Source: Chrysophaeum taylorii (taxonomy: Eukaryota; Sar; Pelagophyceae; Pelagomonadales; Pelagomonadaceae). From it: a DNA stretch of 64,000 bases. Where the stretch lies: the NCBI GenBank assembly GCA_029834535.1, contig JAQMWT010000129.1, forward strand, positions 53,910-117,909, written 5' to 3'. Positions 37,719 through 48,241 of the stretch are shown piece after piece (position 1 is the stretch's first letter; every line of letters begins with the position of its first letter). The notes under the pieces were generated by a model. That model had not been told where the DNA came from. It searched no databases and saw only the letters and a list, made by a program, of their open reading frames with translations. The translations under genes were made by a program, and so were the position numbers.

Positions 37719-39245
37719 ATGAGTCGCGAAGACCAGGATGATACCGAGCGCGACGCCGAGCGGCCTTCCGAGGCGTCCCTCGACGCGCTCTCGCGCGCGG
37801 ACTCGGTGTCGAGCGCCCTCGGCGCGCTGAGGGAGGAGGTCTCGTCGCAGCAATCGGAGACCGTCGCGCCTCCGGCGGGCCTCCAGAGCCCGGCGCTCGC
37901 GACAACCCAGAGCTCTATTATCTTCTCCGACAACCGCAGCGAGACATCGACCCTCGTTCGTCTCGCCCTTTTCACGGCGCATGATTGTTTTTCCGCGCAG
38001 GCAACCGGCGGCGGCGCGTCGCCACCGACCGTGCCGCGAGGCGGCGACAGGGGAGGCGGGCCCGAGAGCGACGACGAGAGACGCCTCCCCAAGCGCGATC
38101 GCCCCGACCCCGTCGACGAGCCGGCCCCCAAGGCTCTGCGCTGCGACGACGGCATGACCGACCACCAGAACCCGGGCGACGATTCTCTCGACCGCAAAAA
38201 GTGCGACGAATCTCGCAAAAAAGTCTACGTCAGCAATCTCGATTACAAGACTACCTCGGAAGACCTCCGCGAATTTTTCGAGCAGTGGGGCGCCGTCGCC
38301 GAGGTCTACGTCCCGTTCGACTCGAGTCTCGGCCGGAGCCGCGGTTTTGCCTTTGTCACTTTCGAGTCGAAGGAAGCGGCCGAGACGGCCGTATCCGAAT
38401 TAGACGGCAAGGAATACGACGGACGCAGGCTCAAGGTCTCGCATCCCGAGGTGAAGGCCTCCAGCACCTCCGAGTGCCGCTTTTTTCGATCAGCCTCCGG
38501 ATGCTTCAACGGCGCGCGCTGTCGCTTCGCGCACGTCGGCCCCGGCAAAATCGCGACCGCGACGAGGCCGCCCGTGCCCGTCGTCATGGGCCCCCCTCCA
38601 ATCGTCCCGAGGCCCTCCTACCCTCGACCCCTCCACTTCTTCGACACGACTGCTGCCAACGCGGCACCCTACGTCCGGGGCCGCGCGTCCTTTGCTGCGA
38701 TGCCGCCGCCGCCGGCGCCGAACCCTTTCCCGCCCTCCTCGCAACCCCTCGTCGCGTACGACCGTCCTCCCCTCCCCTTTCCGGGCTACCAGCAGTCCCA
38801 CCAGATGACGGCCACGACCCAGCCGACATGGCCGCAGCCGCCGCCGCAGCAGCACGCCTACCAGCGACCGCCCCAGTCCCCGCAAACGGCGGACGCGCCG
38901 TATCAGCAGCAACAACAACCGCCGCCGCCGCCGTATGCTCGGCAGTACGCGGCGTACGTGCAGTATCATCACGCGGCGTCCTCCTACGAAAAGTTGCCAC
39001 AACAGACCTTGCCCACCGCCCAGCACGCTGCGGTGACCTATGCCGCCGCCGCCGCCGCCGAACCGGTCTCCCAGGCGATTTCGCACACGACTCAACAGGC
39101 GTTTTCGCAGGTACGACAACATCATCCGGGGGCGCCGCGCCAGCTTCGTCAATACCACGCGCAGTTCACTATGCCGCAACACTCGGAGCTGTACGCTCAA
39201 CAACAACAACAACAACCGCAACCGCAACCGCAACCGAGGAGGTAA
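37719..39245 (+). CDS. RRM plus CCCH zinc-finger RNA-binding protein
   Basis: A 508-aa protein. RRM at about 168-242 with VYVSNLDY (RNP2) and RGFAFVTF (RNP1), immediately followed by a TTP-type CX8CX5CX3H finger (CRFFRSASGCFNGARCRFAH, about 254-273). The C-terminal half is Pro/Gln/Ala/Tyr-rich with poly-Gln runs from CAA/CAG repeats, prion-like and probably phase-separating. The N-terminal 100 residues are acidic and Ser-rich. This architecture suggests mRNA stability or splicing control. Positions 37956-38000 start with GT and end in a pyrimidine-rich stretch plus CAG; being 45 bp and in frame, it may be an intron, which would remove 15 residues. Confidence 0.8.
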   Translation: MSREDQDDTERDAERPSEASLDALSRADSVSSALGALREEVSSQQSETVAPPAGLQSPALATTQSSIIFSDNRSETSTLVRLALFTAHDCFSAQATGGGASPPTVPRGGDRGGGPESDDERRLPKRDRPDPVDEPAPKALRCDDGMTDHQNPGDDSLDRKKCDESRKKVYVSNLDYKTTSEDLREFFEQWGAVAEVYVPFDSSLGRSRGFAFVTFESKEAAETAVSELDGKEYDGRRLKVSHPEVKASSTSECRFFRSASGCFNGARCRFAHVGPGKIATATRPPVPVVMGPPPIVPRPSYPRPLHFFDTTAANAAPYVRGRASFAAMPPPPAPNPFPPSSQPLVAYDRPPLPFPGYQQSHQMTATTQPTWPQPPPQQHAYQRPPQSPQTADAPYQQQQQPPPPPYARQYAAYVQYHHAASSYEKLPQQTLPTAQHAAVTYAAAAAAEPVSQAISHTTQQAFSQVRQHHPGAPRQLRQYHAQFTMPQHSELYAQQQQQQPQPQPQPRR

Positions 39246-39917
39246 CCAATCCAACCAGCATTATCCCTCAAAGTCAGCGTGACGGTGTCTTTGTGTCGTT
39301 CCGCAATAGCTGTGGTTGCGGCGAAACGTGGGACGCCGCCTCTAAATAGAAGAAGCGAATCGAACGACCTCGTTCCGTGGCACCTTTCGTACCGTGTTTG
39401 TGCACAGATTGTACTCGGCCGTTTGTGCGGGGCGCTCGACGACGCCCAAGACGACGACGACGACGACGACGACGACGTTATTCCTAGAGTCCCACTGTTG
39501 GTTCTTTATGCTGTTTTTCGAACACCGCTTGCTGGAATAATCCTTCCTTCCTTCTTTTAGCTCCAAGCCACGTTTGTGTTCGTTGAGGCACTTTTCGCCA
39601 CGCTTGCCAGGTATCGAAGAACTCGAGCGGAACTGGCGCGCGCCCAGGCGCGGGCGACGCGAGCGGCGTCCTAGAATAGACCGCGCGCGATCGCGCTCGC
39701 ATGAGACGCGCAGTGCAGACGCCACGACATGGGCGGCACCATCTGTTGTTGTGTGTTTCTTTCTTGATCGGGCCTCGTTGTCTGTGCCACACCCAAAACA
39801 ATTCCCTTAGAAGACAGACACTTAAAGAGATAAGCGAGCTAGCAACCTTCCCGCGTGTGACTGCACTCTTCCACGCGGAGGACGAGACCGCATATAAGAT
39901 TGTTAGTAAACATTAGC
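39246..39917. other. Intergenic with GAC microsatellite
   Basis: A (GAC)n run lies at about 39449-39477. Frames on the minus strand across it are low-complexity. No gene recognised. Confidence 0.5.
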
Positions 39918-40568
39918 CTACAATCGTCGGTGCTTCGCGACGAGGTTGCTTTTCTTCCGCGCGAACTTGTCCTTGAGTCGGCTGCGCCTGAACGGGCGCG
40001 GTTGCCGCTTCGCCTGTATTTCGTTGTACTTTCGCTTCGCGTACGCTTTGGCGCCAGAATCCGCGAGAACCTCGGCCGCAAAAGAGGCGCGGCGGTGCTT
40101 CTTCTTGATGATGTCTGAGCTGCGGTCGAAAGGACCCGGCACGACGGTTCCGAGCTGCGCGAAGTCAGAGACGGGGTCTGTCTTTTTGTAGAACCGTTTG
40201 GGGTCCGCATAGCCCCGAGCCTCGAGGAACTTGGCGTCGAGACTCAAGTCGGCCGTCTTCCGCGGGAGGTGGTACCACTCGGGACCGGCCGTCTGGGGCT
40301 CTTGCTTCTTCCTATTCTTCTTCGTGCTACGTTTCATCGGGCGCTCAATCTCGACTTTGTCCAGCGCTTCGAGGGCACCCGAATAGAACTCGAGCCGATC
40401 GTGATCGATGTAGCCGAGGTTGGTCTCGGATATCTCGTTGCACATCGCCTTTTCTGCTTCCGACCTCGCTTCCTCGGTCTTCCGACGCATGGCGGCTACT
40501 TGCGCGGCGGCGATCGCACGTTTCAGCGCCACGCGGTCCGCAGATGATAACGGCTCGGAGGACGACAT
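39918..40568 (-). CDS. FCF2: Fcf2-domain pre-rRNA processing factor
   Basis: A 216-aa nucleolar protein of the small-subunit processome, needed for early cleavages of 35S pre-rRNA. The C-terminal half fits Fcf2/DNTTIP2: GPEWYHLPRK, then ARGYADPKRFYKKTDP, QLGTVVPGPFD, and KKHRRASFAAEVLADS followed by KRKYNEIQAKR. The N-terminal part is helical and acidic/basic. The C-terminus ends in basic KFARKKSNLVAKHRRL. I chose ATG 40568; the frame extends upstream without another ATG. Confidence 0.85.
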   Translation of the reverse strand: MSSSEPLSSADRVALKRAIAAAQVAAMRRKTEEARSEAEKAMCNEISETNLGYIDHDRLEFYSGALEALDKVEIERPMKRSTKKNRKKQEPQTAGPEWYHLPRKTADLSLDAKFLEARGYADPKRFYKKTDPVSDFAQLGTVVPGPFDRSSDIIKKKHRRASFAAEVLADSGAKAYAKRKYNEIQAKRQPRPFRRSRLKDKFARKKSNLVAKHRRL

Positions 40569-42660
40569 CCCTGGCTCCTCCTTCGGTGTCTCCTCCTCCG
40601 TGGGGTGCTTTTGCTGCCAAGGGTGGAAGAACAACGCGGCTCGCTCGTGGCAGCCAATACTGCTGTGGTTCTAGCCCTCTCACGTTGATTAGTAACCCTA
40701 CCATGCGTTGTGGCGAGGAGAATCGCAACAGCAAAGTTCAACTTATTATTACACAGATGTTTTATGAAAATTGATATGGGACAATACAGTATTTTTGACG
40801 TTCAATGAGCGTTCACATGAACAAAGCCACCGAACAGAGTGGCATCCGCGTCGTCTGCGGAGTTTCCGATGGCCCGCTGGTGAATGTCAAGCGCAAAACT
40901 CACAAAGGTCCGACGTGCACCTTAATAATATCTGTCGAAAACGCACCCGCTTTGTTAATCAAAACCACTACGCGCACCGTGGCCTCACAGCTCTTTTATA
41001 TCTGGGCGGAGGAAGTATAGCCAACACCCGCACCGCGGCCATTGTGAGCCATCGATGTGGACGCAGCCCCCTTCGCTGACGTTGCGTTCGGCTCGGCAGT
41101 CGAGTAGCCGAGCCTCGGCTGGCGCACTCATCGCCGCAGCCGTGTTTTGGCTTTGGCCCTGGGCACTTCACTTCTAGCTCGTCGCAGACAAGGCCGCAAA
41201 ATCCGCTGGCGCATTAACGTCGCCCATGCGGCTGTACTTCATGGGCTTGGCGTTTAACAATCAGACGCTCTTCCAGTAAGGCTGTGCGAAGACCGCTTCC
41301 AAGGGGGGTGGACAACGAGACGCCGGGCGGAGAGGTCGCGACCACCCAGCGCTAAAGTTTCGTGCTGGGTGGATGTCTGCGACCCCAGAGCGCAAAATTT
41401 TCAAATTATTAGGGGGGTGGGGGGTTCCGGCCGTGCGCATGCACTAGGAGCGCGCACCTACGCCTACGCGCCTGTCTGTAGCCCTCGCTAGTCGCGAGAA
41501 GGTCATATACGCGAGGTTGAACTTGCCTTGCTTGCCAGGCGACCTTCAGAGCTGCTACCAGTCTACAGACCGCCGCTTACTAGAGCTCGGCGCCTCTTAG
41601 AGCCTCGCGCTCTTCTCGGGCACGGGCGTTGGAGGTTCGGATCAGAGAGAGTGCCGCTGCAAAGAGATTCCTGTGCCGTAGCCAAACGCGCGACTCCGAA
41701 CAGTAGTACTTGACGAGGTACTGAATGCGACCTGTTTTCGGCTCGGACCGCCTACTGTCTCCAAACTTCTGGGATGCAAAGATCTGCCGCGATGCACGAG
41801 GGGCATACCCAGGGTACAAGCGGGACGTCGGTGAGCCCTGGGCGCTCGATGTGCACCTGTGGGGCGTCTTCGTTGTTACCGTCGCCGCCACAATCCTCCC
41901 CCAAATGCCCTGCTGATCTGTAGATTGACGAGTTGAGACTGTCTACCACAGAAAGGCCAGTCGGGTTGATGTTGCGGACGTGCTTGAGGCATGTCGCAGA
42001 CGATGGTGACCTTCAGAATTGTCCTGGACGAGATCGATGAGTTCGTATGGTTAATGGCCATGGGGGAGGTCGCAAAACTCGTTCCACAGCATGGCGAGGT
42101 TTCAATCACGGAGGGTGAAGTGGGTCTCTTAGTCCGGCCACCCTCACGTAGTCGGTGTTGTTCTTGTTGATGCTGTCGAGGAGGATGCCGCGCGACACTT
42201 TTCGACGTAATGAGACTATCGAGGACCAGACTGTTCGGTGTATTTGGTGCACTCGCAGCAAGCGAGCGCGTAGAGCTCGCCCGCGTACCACACCGGGTCC
42301 CGACCTTGCTACGTAGCCAGGGGTCGCCAACCCTCGCCAGGAAAATTGCGCCAGTCTCCAGGTTCGGTCTAGTCTCGAGGTTCGGGCAGGCCTCCAGAGT
42401 CGCCTCGGAGAGGGTCTTGACCTATTTCTTCGAGGTCAAGTTCGAATCAGCTTGGCGTCTGGCGTTCTCGGCGTCCTCGCGAAACTGCGGCCGACTTCAT
42501 CTTGACGGCACGCTTGCGGACGCTTAATTCGTACGCCAACAAGATCTTGGGAGCGCTCTTGGTGAGGTTCTGCGACTTGGCGCCGCGTCCCATACGCGAG
42601 CGCCGTCCTGGTACGCCTTTCATCTCCAACGAAGGTTTCGAATTTAGTCCCTATTTTTGT
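40569..42660. other. Gene-poor interval, probably decayed elements
   Basis: A 71-codon plus-strand ORF at 40805-41020 (MSVHMNKATEQSGIRVV...) is intact but unrecognised. Between 41500 and 42660 both strands show protein-like but broken frames. Because a Copia-type polypurine tract follows at 42666, part of this is probably a decayed element. No RNA gene seen. Confidence 0.4.
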
Positions 42661-42665
42661 AGTCT

Positions 42666-42710
42666 TTTAAGGTCGACTCCTAAGAGGGGTGTGTGTAGAA
42701 ACCCAGTATG
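42666..42710 (+). mobile_element. Copia polypurine tract / LTR-start remnant
   Basis: GGTCGACTCCTAAGAGGGGT followed by GTGTGTAGAAACCCAG matches the PPT-LTR junction of the Copia element at 58656-58690 (there with CTGCTAAGAG and a longer G-run). The rest of the LTR is not recognisable. Confidence 0.55.
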
Positions 42711-43079
42711 GTAGCGACCCAAGGTATAATACGTAATACTAAGTCTATTCCGAAATGCAAGGTGACGGCGTGTCTCTGCTGACGTATCTCTGACGTCCAT
42801 TCTGTCTTTGCTCACTCCAAAAATCAGTTTATCTTTTTCTGGTTTCGGGCTAAAATAATAATTCAGTTTCAGATAATCTCGACTTTGTTTATCGGAAAGA
42901 AAAAAAGAAAGAACGAAAGAACGAAAGAACGAAGCCTGGTAGTGTTGTTTTGACAGAGGGTAAAGGTTTTGTTGGTCGTCAACTGAAGAATGAAAGGGGA
43001 TCAGTTGACGTGGGACCACGTCACAAGGTTGGCCCTCCGAAGCCGAAGGGATGGTGTTCAAATTTCAAGGCTAGTGCAA
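42711..43079. other. Intergenic upstream of GMC oxidoreductase
   Basis: AT-richer than the following gene, with a GAAAGAAC tandem run near 42899-42932. It should contain the promoter. Nothing else recognised. Confidence 0.5.
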
Positions 43080-45155
43080 ATGGCGGAGGAAAAGGTCGAA
43101 GAGGAGAGCATGATCGCGCAGGAGATCAAGCAGAGCATCCCCAAGGGGACGCCGAAGCGGCGCGACGTGGTGCGCGTGTGTTTTGTGGTTGCGATCGCGC
43201 TCGCGGTCGTCGGCATGGTGCGGAAGTGGGCCGTGCCCGCGAGCGAGACGTACGAGGAAGAGGGGACTGACGCGCGCGAGTTCGACGTGGTGGTGGTCGG
43301 CGCGGGGCCGGCGGGATCGGTGGTTGCGGCGCGGGTCGCGACGAAAATGCGGGAGAAGCTGGGCGTCGCGGCGCCGCGAGTCCTGTTGATGGAGTCGGGG
43401 TCGGGGTCCCAGAGGGTGCTGGGCGGGACCGATTGGATGTTCCGGGACCGGACCATCTTCGACGTTCCCCTGGCGTGGAGCTACGTCGCGCAGTTGTCAA
43501 AGTATTTGTGGCGCGTTCCGGGCGGGTTCCTCGCTCGAACGGTCGGGGGGTGCGGCGCGCACAACGCGATGCTGTACGTGCGCGCTCTATCGAGCGACAT
43601 CGAGAGGTGGAACGCCTCGACCTGGAGCTGGACGACGGTCAAGAACAAGTACCTCGAGCTCGAGGACTGGCAGGGGGAAGTGGACGTGGCGCAGGGGTAC
43701 GCGATTCCGTCGGTAGGCGACCTGACGCGCGTGCCTGCGCACCACGCGGCGGGCGGCACCATAGCGACCTCGGCCGGGATTTATCGCGACTTGCTGGCGC
43801 GCAAGTTCTTGGAGACGGTCGCGCACCCGCTCCACATCGCCGAAGGGGTCGGGATGCAGTATTCCGAAGATTTCAACGCGCCGTCATCGCGACGAGGCGC
43901 GGGGTACTACCACTTTAACATACGCGACGGCCTCCGCGAATCGGCGGCGGCCGTCTTTCTGGGGGGCTCGATCGAAGGGTACGCGCCGATCCCCAACCTC
44001 GAGTTCCAGAGCGAATCGACCGTCCTCAAGCTCGGGGGACTCGGGGAAGGCAGGGTGTCGACGTTAGACGTCGCGCGCCGCGGCGGCCAAACGAAATTTT
44101 TACGCCCCTTCGCGACCGCCGCGCCCCCCGAGCACCTCCTCCTCGCCCCGGACGCCGTTGTGGTCCTCGCGGCCGGCGCAATTCTCACGCCGCATTTGCT
44201 CCACGTCTCGGGCGTCGGCGATCCCGCCCTCCTACGCGCCGCGGGGTTGGAACCGCTCGTCGACAACCCGGCCGTCGGCTCGGGTCTCATGGACCACCCC
44301 GCCGTCGGGGTCGTCTTCGATGTCGCCCCCGCCCTCACCGCCGACATGGTCGGCCTCTACAGCCGCTTTCTTAACTGGACGCGCGGCCAACCCTTTAGTA
44401 CCTACCCCCGCGCCTTTGGCTACCCGGGCTTCTCGGCGGGCGCCTTCTTCGACTCGGGCGTCGACGGCGAAAACGACCCCGACCTCCAGCTCACCGTCTT
44501 TCCGCTCCAGATCGAGCCCCACCTCGCCGCCGACCAGGCCCGCGTCAGGTACGACCAAGCGATTGTCACCGTCGCCGTCGTCAGACCCGATACCAAGTAC
44601 GACGTCGTCCCAAACCCCCGCGACCGCGCCGCGCCCGAGCTCGTCTTGCGAGGCGCCGCGCCCCCGCCCTCCTCCACCACCGGCGGCCGCGGCGGGATCG
44701 CCCCCACCGACGCAAAGCGACTCGTCGCCGGCGTGCGTCGCGTTCGAGAAATCTTCGCCAGATCCCCGCTGCGTGACTACGTCACCAAGGAGGCTGCTCC
44801 CGGACCGACCGTCCTCTCCGACGACGACCTCGAGGCATGGGTCTACGCGACCTACACCCAAAATTCACATTGGTGCTGCAGCTCCAACTTTGGCCAAAAC
44901 GGCGCGCTCGACCCGACCGACCTCTCTCTTAAGGGCGTCCCAAACCTCCGGGTCGCCGACTCCTCCTCCTTCCCCCACATCCCCAACGGCAACGTCCACT
45001 CCACCGTCGTCGCGGTCGCGGCTGAATTCGCCGACCGCCTCGCGAACGAGCGCGTCGATTACCACCGCCTCAAAGCCTCCAACGCCGATACCAACCACAA
45101 AAAGAAGAAGAAGAAGAAGAAGACGGTGGTCGCCACCACCAGCAGACCTAAATGA
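43080..45155 (+). CDS. GMC-family FAD-dependent oxidoreductase
   Basis: A 691-aa glucose-methanol-choline oxidoreductase. After a membrane segment (31-48, VRVCFVVAIALAVVGMVRKW) comes the FAD-binding GAGPAGS (74-80), then GGCGAHNAMLYVR, the second signature VVVLAAGAILTPHLLHVSGVGD, and the C-terminal domain with NSHWCCSSNFG (catalytic His) and GVPNLRVADSSSFPHIPNGN. The family includes alcohol and choline dehydrogenases and the algal fatty-acid photodecarboxylase; the sequence does not decide between them. A signal-anchor type N-terminus places the enzyme in the secretory system or plastid. The tail is a Lys run from an AAG microsatellite (45101-45122). I chose ATG 43080; the open frame extends to 42990. 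Confidence 0.88.
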   Translation: MAEEKVEEESMIAQEIKQSIPKGTPKRRDVVRVCFVVAIALAVVGMVRKWAVPASETYEEEGTDAREFDVVVVGAGPAGSVVAARVATKMREKLGVAAPRVLLMESGSGSQRVLGGTDWMFRDRTIFDVPLAWSYVAQLSKYLWRVPGGFLARTVGGCGAHNAMLYVRALSSDIERWNASTWSWTTVKNKYLELEDWQGEVDVAQGYAIPSVGDLTRVPAHHAAGGTIATSAGIYRDLLARKFLETVAHPLHIAEGVGMQYSEDFNAPSSRRGAGYYHFNIRDGLRESAAAVFLGGSIEGYAPIPNLEFQSESTVLKLGGLGEGRVSTLDVARRGGQTKFLRPFATAAPPEHLLLAPDAVVVLAAGAILTPHLLHVSGVGDPALLRAAGLEPLVDNPAVGSGLMDHPAVGVVFDVAPALTADMVGLYSRFLNWTRGQPFSTYPRAFGYPGFSAGAFFDSGVDGENDPDLQLTVFPLQIEPHLAADQARVRYDQAIVTVAVVRPDTKYDVVPNPRDRAAPELVLRGAAPPPSSTTGGRGGIAPTDAKRLVAGVRRVREIFARSPLRDYVTKEAAPGPTVLSDDDLEAWVYATYTQNSHWCCSSNFGQNGALDPTDLSLKGVPNLRVADSSSFPHIPNGNVHSTVVAVAAEFADRLANERVDYHRLKASNADTNHKKKKKKKKTVVATTSRPK

Positions 45156-45222
45156 TATGATACGATATTAAATGATATGATAATAAATGATATGATATTA
45201 AATGATATGATATTAAATGATA
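45153..45222. repeat. AT-rich tandem repeat (ATTAAATGATATGAT)
   Basis: About five imperfect copies of a 13-16 bp unit, TTAAATGATATGATA, directly after the GMC stop codon. Confidence 0.85.
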
Positions 45223-46445
45223 CAAGTCTTCGCAAGTTTCCGCGGAAAAAACAGACGTGTCGATGGTGCGGTGGAATGTGTAATTGCGGTTGAGGTGCTC
45301 GGCCTCGCGCTGGCGTTCGATTTTAGCGTGCTCGAAGTGAGTTCCCTCAATCTCCATCTTCGACACCAACAGTGTGTTCGCCTTGCGCTTATCATTCGGG
45401 TCTGGGCGATGCTGAGATTTCTGTAACCCAAGTCCACTACGCGTGGCGTCTTCGCTGGAGGCTGCGCGCCTCTGTCCTCGACATCGTCGCTCTCCACGTG
45501 ATCTGCGTCGGATACCTTGGCCGTCTGGCTTACGTCCTCAGCTCGTAAGTCCTCCGAACTTCCTCCATGGCGGCGACGGCTTCTTCAAGCGTTGAGTAGG
45601 TGCCCACTTTCCTCCTCGTCGACTTCCCGTCGCCGGCGCGCCTCTTCCAGACGTCCAGACAGATACAATACTTGCCGCGTTTCGACTGCTACGAGGTGCC
45701 CGCTGGATACCGACTAATTCCAGGCACCAGATCGCCCCTTTTCGCGCCATGAAGGCGTGTTCGCACCCACTCTCCTGCGTCCCCAGAGGCCATCGCCGAC
45801 AGCAAGAGCGCAAAGCACGGCTTCCACAGTTGTCGCGATTTCAGTCTTCGGGCGCAACGTCACTAAACCCCATTTTTCAAGGCTACAAGTAGAATAGACC
45901 TACAATTAAGAACCACCTAAGCGCGCCGAAATTCAGGGGCCGGGGTGTGTGAGCAACAGGTGGATTTTGTGTGCGCAAACGACGCGTCTTGGGCCCCTCT
46001 ACGCGCAGAAAAATCGCGAAGTTCCAATTCGACGGTGTGTAAAAGATTCTAGAGCACGACTAAATTCGCATTGCCAGAAATTAATTAATTGTAGACTCAA
46101 ATTAAGAACTCTCCTTAATAATGACTTCTAGAGGTGAGAAGACCATCACAGACTCGTCCGTGAGGTCCCCATGCTACCGCCACACTGGCGGCAGCGCCCA
46201 GGGCGATCTTGGACCTTATTTTCATACCAACCCCCCACCCCCCCCGGGACAGACGGTGGACGTTGTAATAATTTTGAATCATGTATGGGTACATGTCTTC
46301 TGCTCTGGACGTCGTCACTGCGCGCGCAAAGCTGATGCCGGAAGTGCGGGACAATGACGGCGACGTTTGTGGATGCGCGCAGCGCTTTATTCGGCATTTC
46401 GAGCGGAGGTGCGCGGAGGAAAGCGCTGTGTGCTAACTAACAGAC
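45223..46445. other. Gene-poor interval with broken frames
   Basis: Minus-strand 45223-45813 contains protein-like segments in several frames, including the AP2-like piece listed separately. 45860-46440 shows only short frames and a C-run near 46240. Likely decayed element or spliced gene remains. Confidence 0.4.
45530..45685 (-). CDS. Possible AP2-like DNA-binding fragment
   Basis: The frame reads SKRGKYCICLDVWKRR, then TRRKVGTYSTLEEAVAAMEE and VRRTYELRT before a stop. A basic strand followed by GTYST.EEA resembles the end of an AP2/ERF or AP2-like integrase domain. It begins after a possible splice acceptor (GTAGCAG) with no identified upstream exon. Weakly supported. Confidence 0.25.
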   Translation of the reverse strand, partial: SKRGKYCICLDVWKRRAGDGKSTRRKVGTYSTLEEAVAAMEEVRRTYELRT

Positions 46446-46937
46446 ATGGAGAAGGCTGCTTTCGTGTTGCTCCGGCGCCCGATCCCATCGGACGCTGATC
46501 TTGTCGTCCAGGCCGCGCATATCGACGGGTCCAATCGCGCTGCGGCCGGCGACGACGACGAAGAGGTGATTAGAGGCGAGGAAGACACCAATAGCCTCGA
46601 CGACCCAGACGACGACGACACGCTGGCCGAGGCGCGCAAAGTAGGCAGACCGTCGAAGAAGTTCAAAAGCGCAAGCGCCGCGAAGGCCTCCGGTAACTCG
46701 TTGATTACGAGCTTTTTCAAGCCCAAGATCAAGCTGGGTCGTCCGAAGGGGTCGACGACGAAGAAGTCAAAGCGCGGCAGGTCGCGCTTACAACCGCAGA
46801 AGCCGTCGCGAACGACGCGTTGCCGAACACCAACGCCGCGCCGCCGCCCACGACGCCCGCTCGGCCCGGACGCCGAGCCCGGCGACCACGATCACGACGA
46901 AATAATAGGCCGGTTCTTAATTAGCTCTGGTTCTTAA
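46446..46937 (+). CDS. AT-hook protein, possibly transposon-encoded
   Basis: A 163-aa ORF with two AT-hook-like motifs (KVGRPSKKFKS and KLGRPKGSTTKK) flanking NSLITSFFKPK, which resembles a PIP-box (PCNA-binding) motif with Asn in place of Gln. The last 50 residues are Arg/Pro-rich; another frame there (VALTTAEAVANDALPNTN...) looks more protein-like, so a frameshift near 46780 is possible. It meets the end of the minus-strand methyltransferase remnant. Such short AT-hook proteins often accompany transposases; I see no transposase beside it. Confidence 0.4.
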   Translation: MEKAAFVLLRRPIPSDADLVVQAAHIDGSNRAAAGDDDEEVIRGEEDTNSLDDPDDDDTLAEARKVGRPSKKFKSASAAKASGNSLITSFFKPKIKLGRPKGSTTKKSKRGRSRLQPQKPSRTTRCRTPTPRRRPRRPLGPDAEPGDHDHDEIIGRFLISSGS

Positions 46938-48241
46938 TTGTAACCCCTGCGATCGCTAACCGTTGGTTGCGATGGAGGACGGCGCCTAACACGCAATCAA
47001 AATCAGGGGGCATCGTCAGCAACTCCGAGGTCATTTTCAGATTCAGAGATCTGTAATCGGAACGGTGCGGTCCTACGCGAAGCGGGACACTCGTAACGGT
47101 GTAAGCTGCTTCTGTCGCGGCTCGTGATGATCCTAAATTGTTCATCTGAAGTAAATGTCGTTCGTCGGCGTAGCCAAGTGCTGCGGCGAACTCTTGCTGC
47201 ATATTCTTGCAAGTCTTTGGAACTGCGCGCAAATGGAGCGGATGGCTGGAAACCAACAATCGCACGCGACAGCTCATCAAACTGGGAGTTATGTCGTAAA
47301 AATTGACGACGTACACGTAAGGGTGCAAACGCGCAATGTAAGAAATAATCGAAGCCTCCTGCTCTATCAACCACATGAAGAAACCAGCCATCTTGCGTAA
47401 TTTCATCGTCCAGTGGGTAGCGGTAACTCCTTTCCCAACATCTGGAGGTCAAGTTGCACAGAGCGGAGTGTACGCAGGGTGGCGACGCGACACACATCGA
47501 CGACGACCATTCCGCGTAGGGTAAATAAGATTCGATCGACCGTAAGGTTATAACGTAGCGACCACACAGTGTGTGCTGCACCACAGGAATATTCGGAAAG
47601 TTCTTGTGGTGGATCTGGCTGGCGGTGTCCGACGCATCGAGTGCTAGCACGACTCGAAACGACGTCCCACACGGTCCGTTGGCTCGTTGGAGACCTAAAG
47701 TGCTGCCTCCGGCTCCACTGAACAGCATCACCACCTTGCGATAAGTGATTGGAAGCCATTGAACCTTTTCATATCGGCGGCGGATCTCCGCTTCGGTGAT
47801 CTCACGGCACTTCTTTTCATCTTCTTCCGACCTTCGAGCGAAATCGTTGCTGCCTTCAGGTCGTTTGAGAGTGGACTTGTCCGCCATAGCGGTCGTAGCG
47901 TCCTTCTGCACCGTGCTCAGCAGCATCGGCGGGGGAGATTCGTCGCATCGCGTCAAGTGACTAGCGACAGAAACGGTGAAAGAAAGGTTCCCCTTGTCGT
48001 ATCCTTCTTCACATTCTTTCGTAAGTTCGTTGATCGTAGAGACGTTCAACTCATCTTCGTACCTAACGATATCGCCAATCGCAAGGACTTCGCCTTGAGT
48101 GACGACCGTCGGCACTTCTTCCGTGGCAGTAACCGCCACCCGAGCAGCGGACCGGTCGCGCTCTTCGCAAGAAGAACACATTCCTTCGACAACTCCCAAC
48201 TGCTCGTTCTCAGCAAACGTAGCGACGAAAACCTGTCCCGT
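46921..48241 (-). pseudogene. C5 cytosine-specific DNA methyltransferase remnant in retroelement
   Basis: The frame carries motif I (VVMLFSGAGGSTLGLQ, 47731-47690), the following acidic ALDASDTASQIHHKNFPN (motif II-like), and a SPPC tetrapeptide (47485-47474) where the catalytic Cys of motif IV lies. Near 47400 the similarity passes to another frame ending at 46921, with LGYADERHLLQMNNLGSSRA resembling motifs VII-VIII. So the domain is split by a frameshift, and it is separated from the upstream protease-like segment by a stop at 48242-48244. The 150 residues before motif I are acidic and unassigned. The mutations suggest it is inactive here; intact copies may exist elsewhere. Confidence 0.65.
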
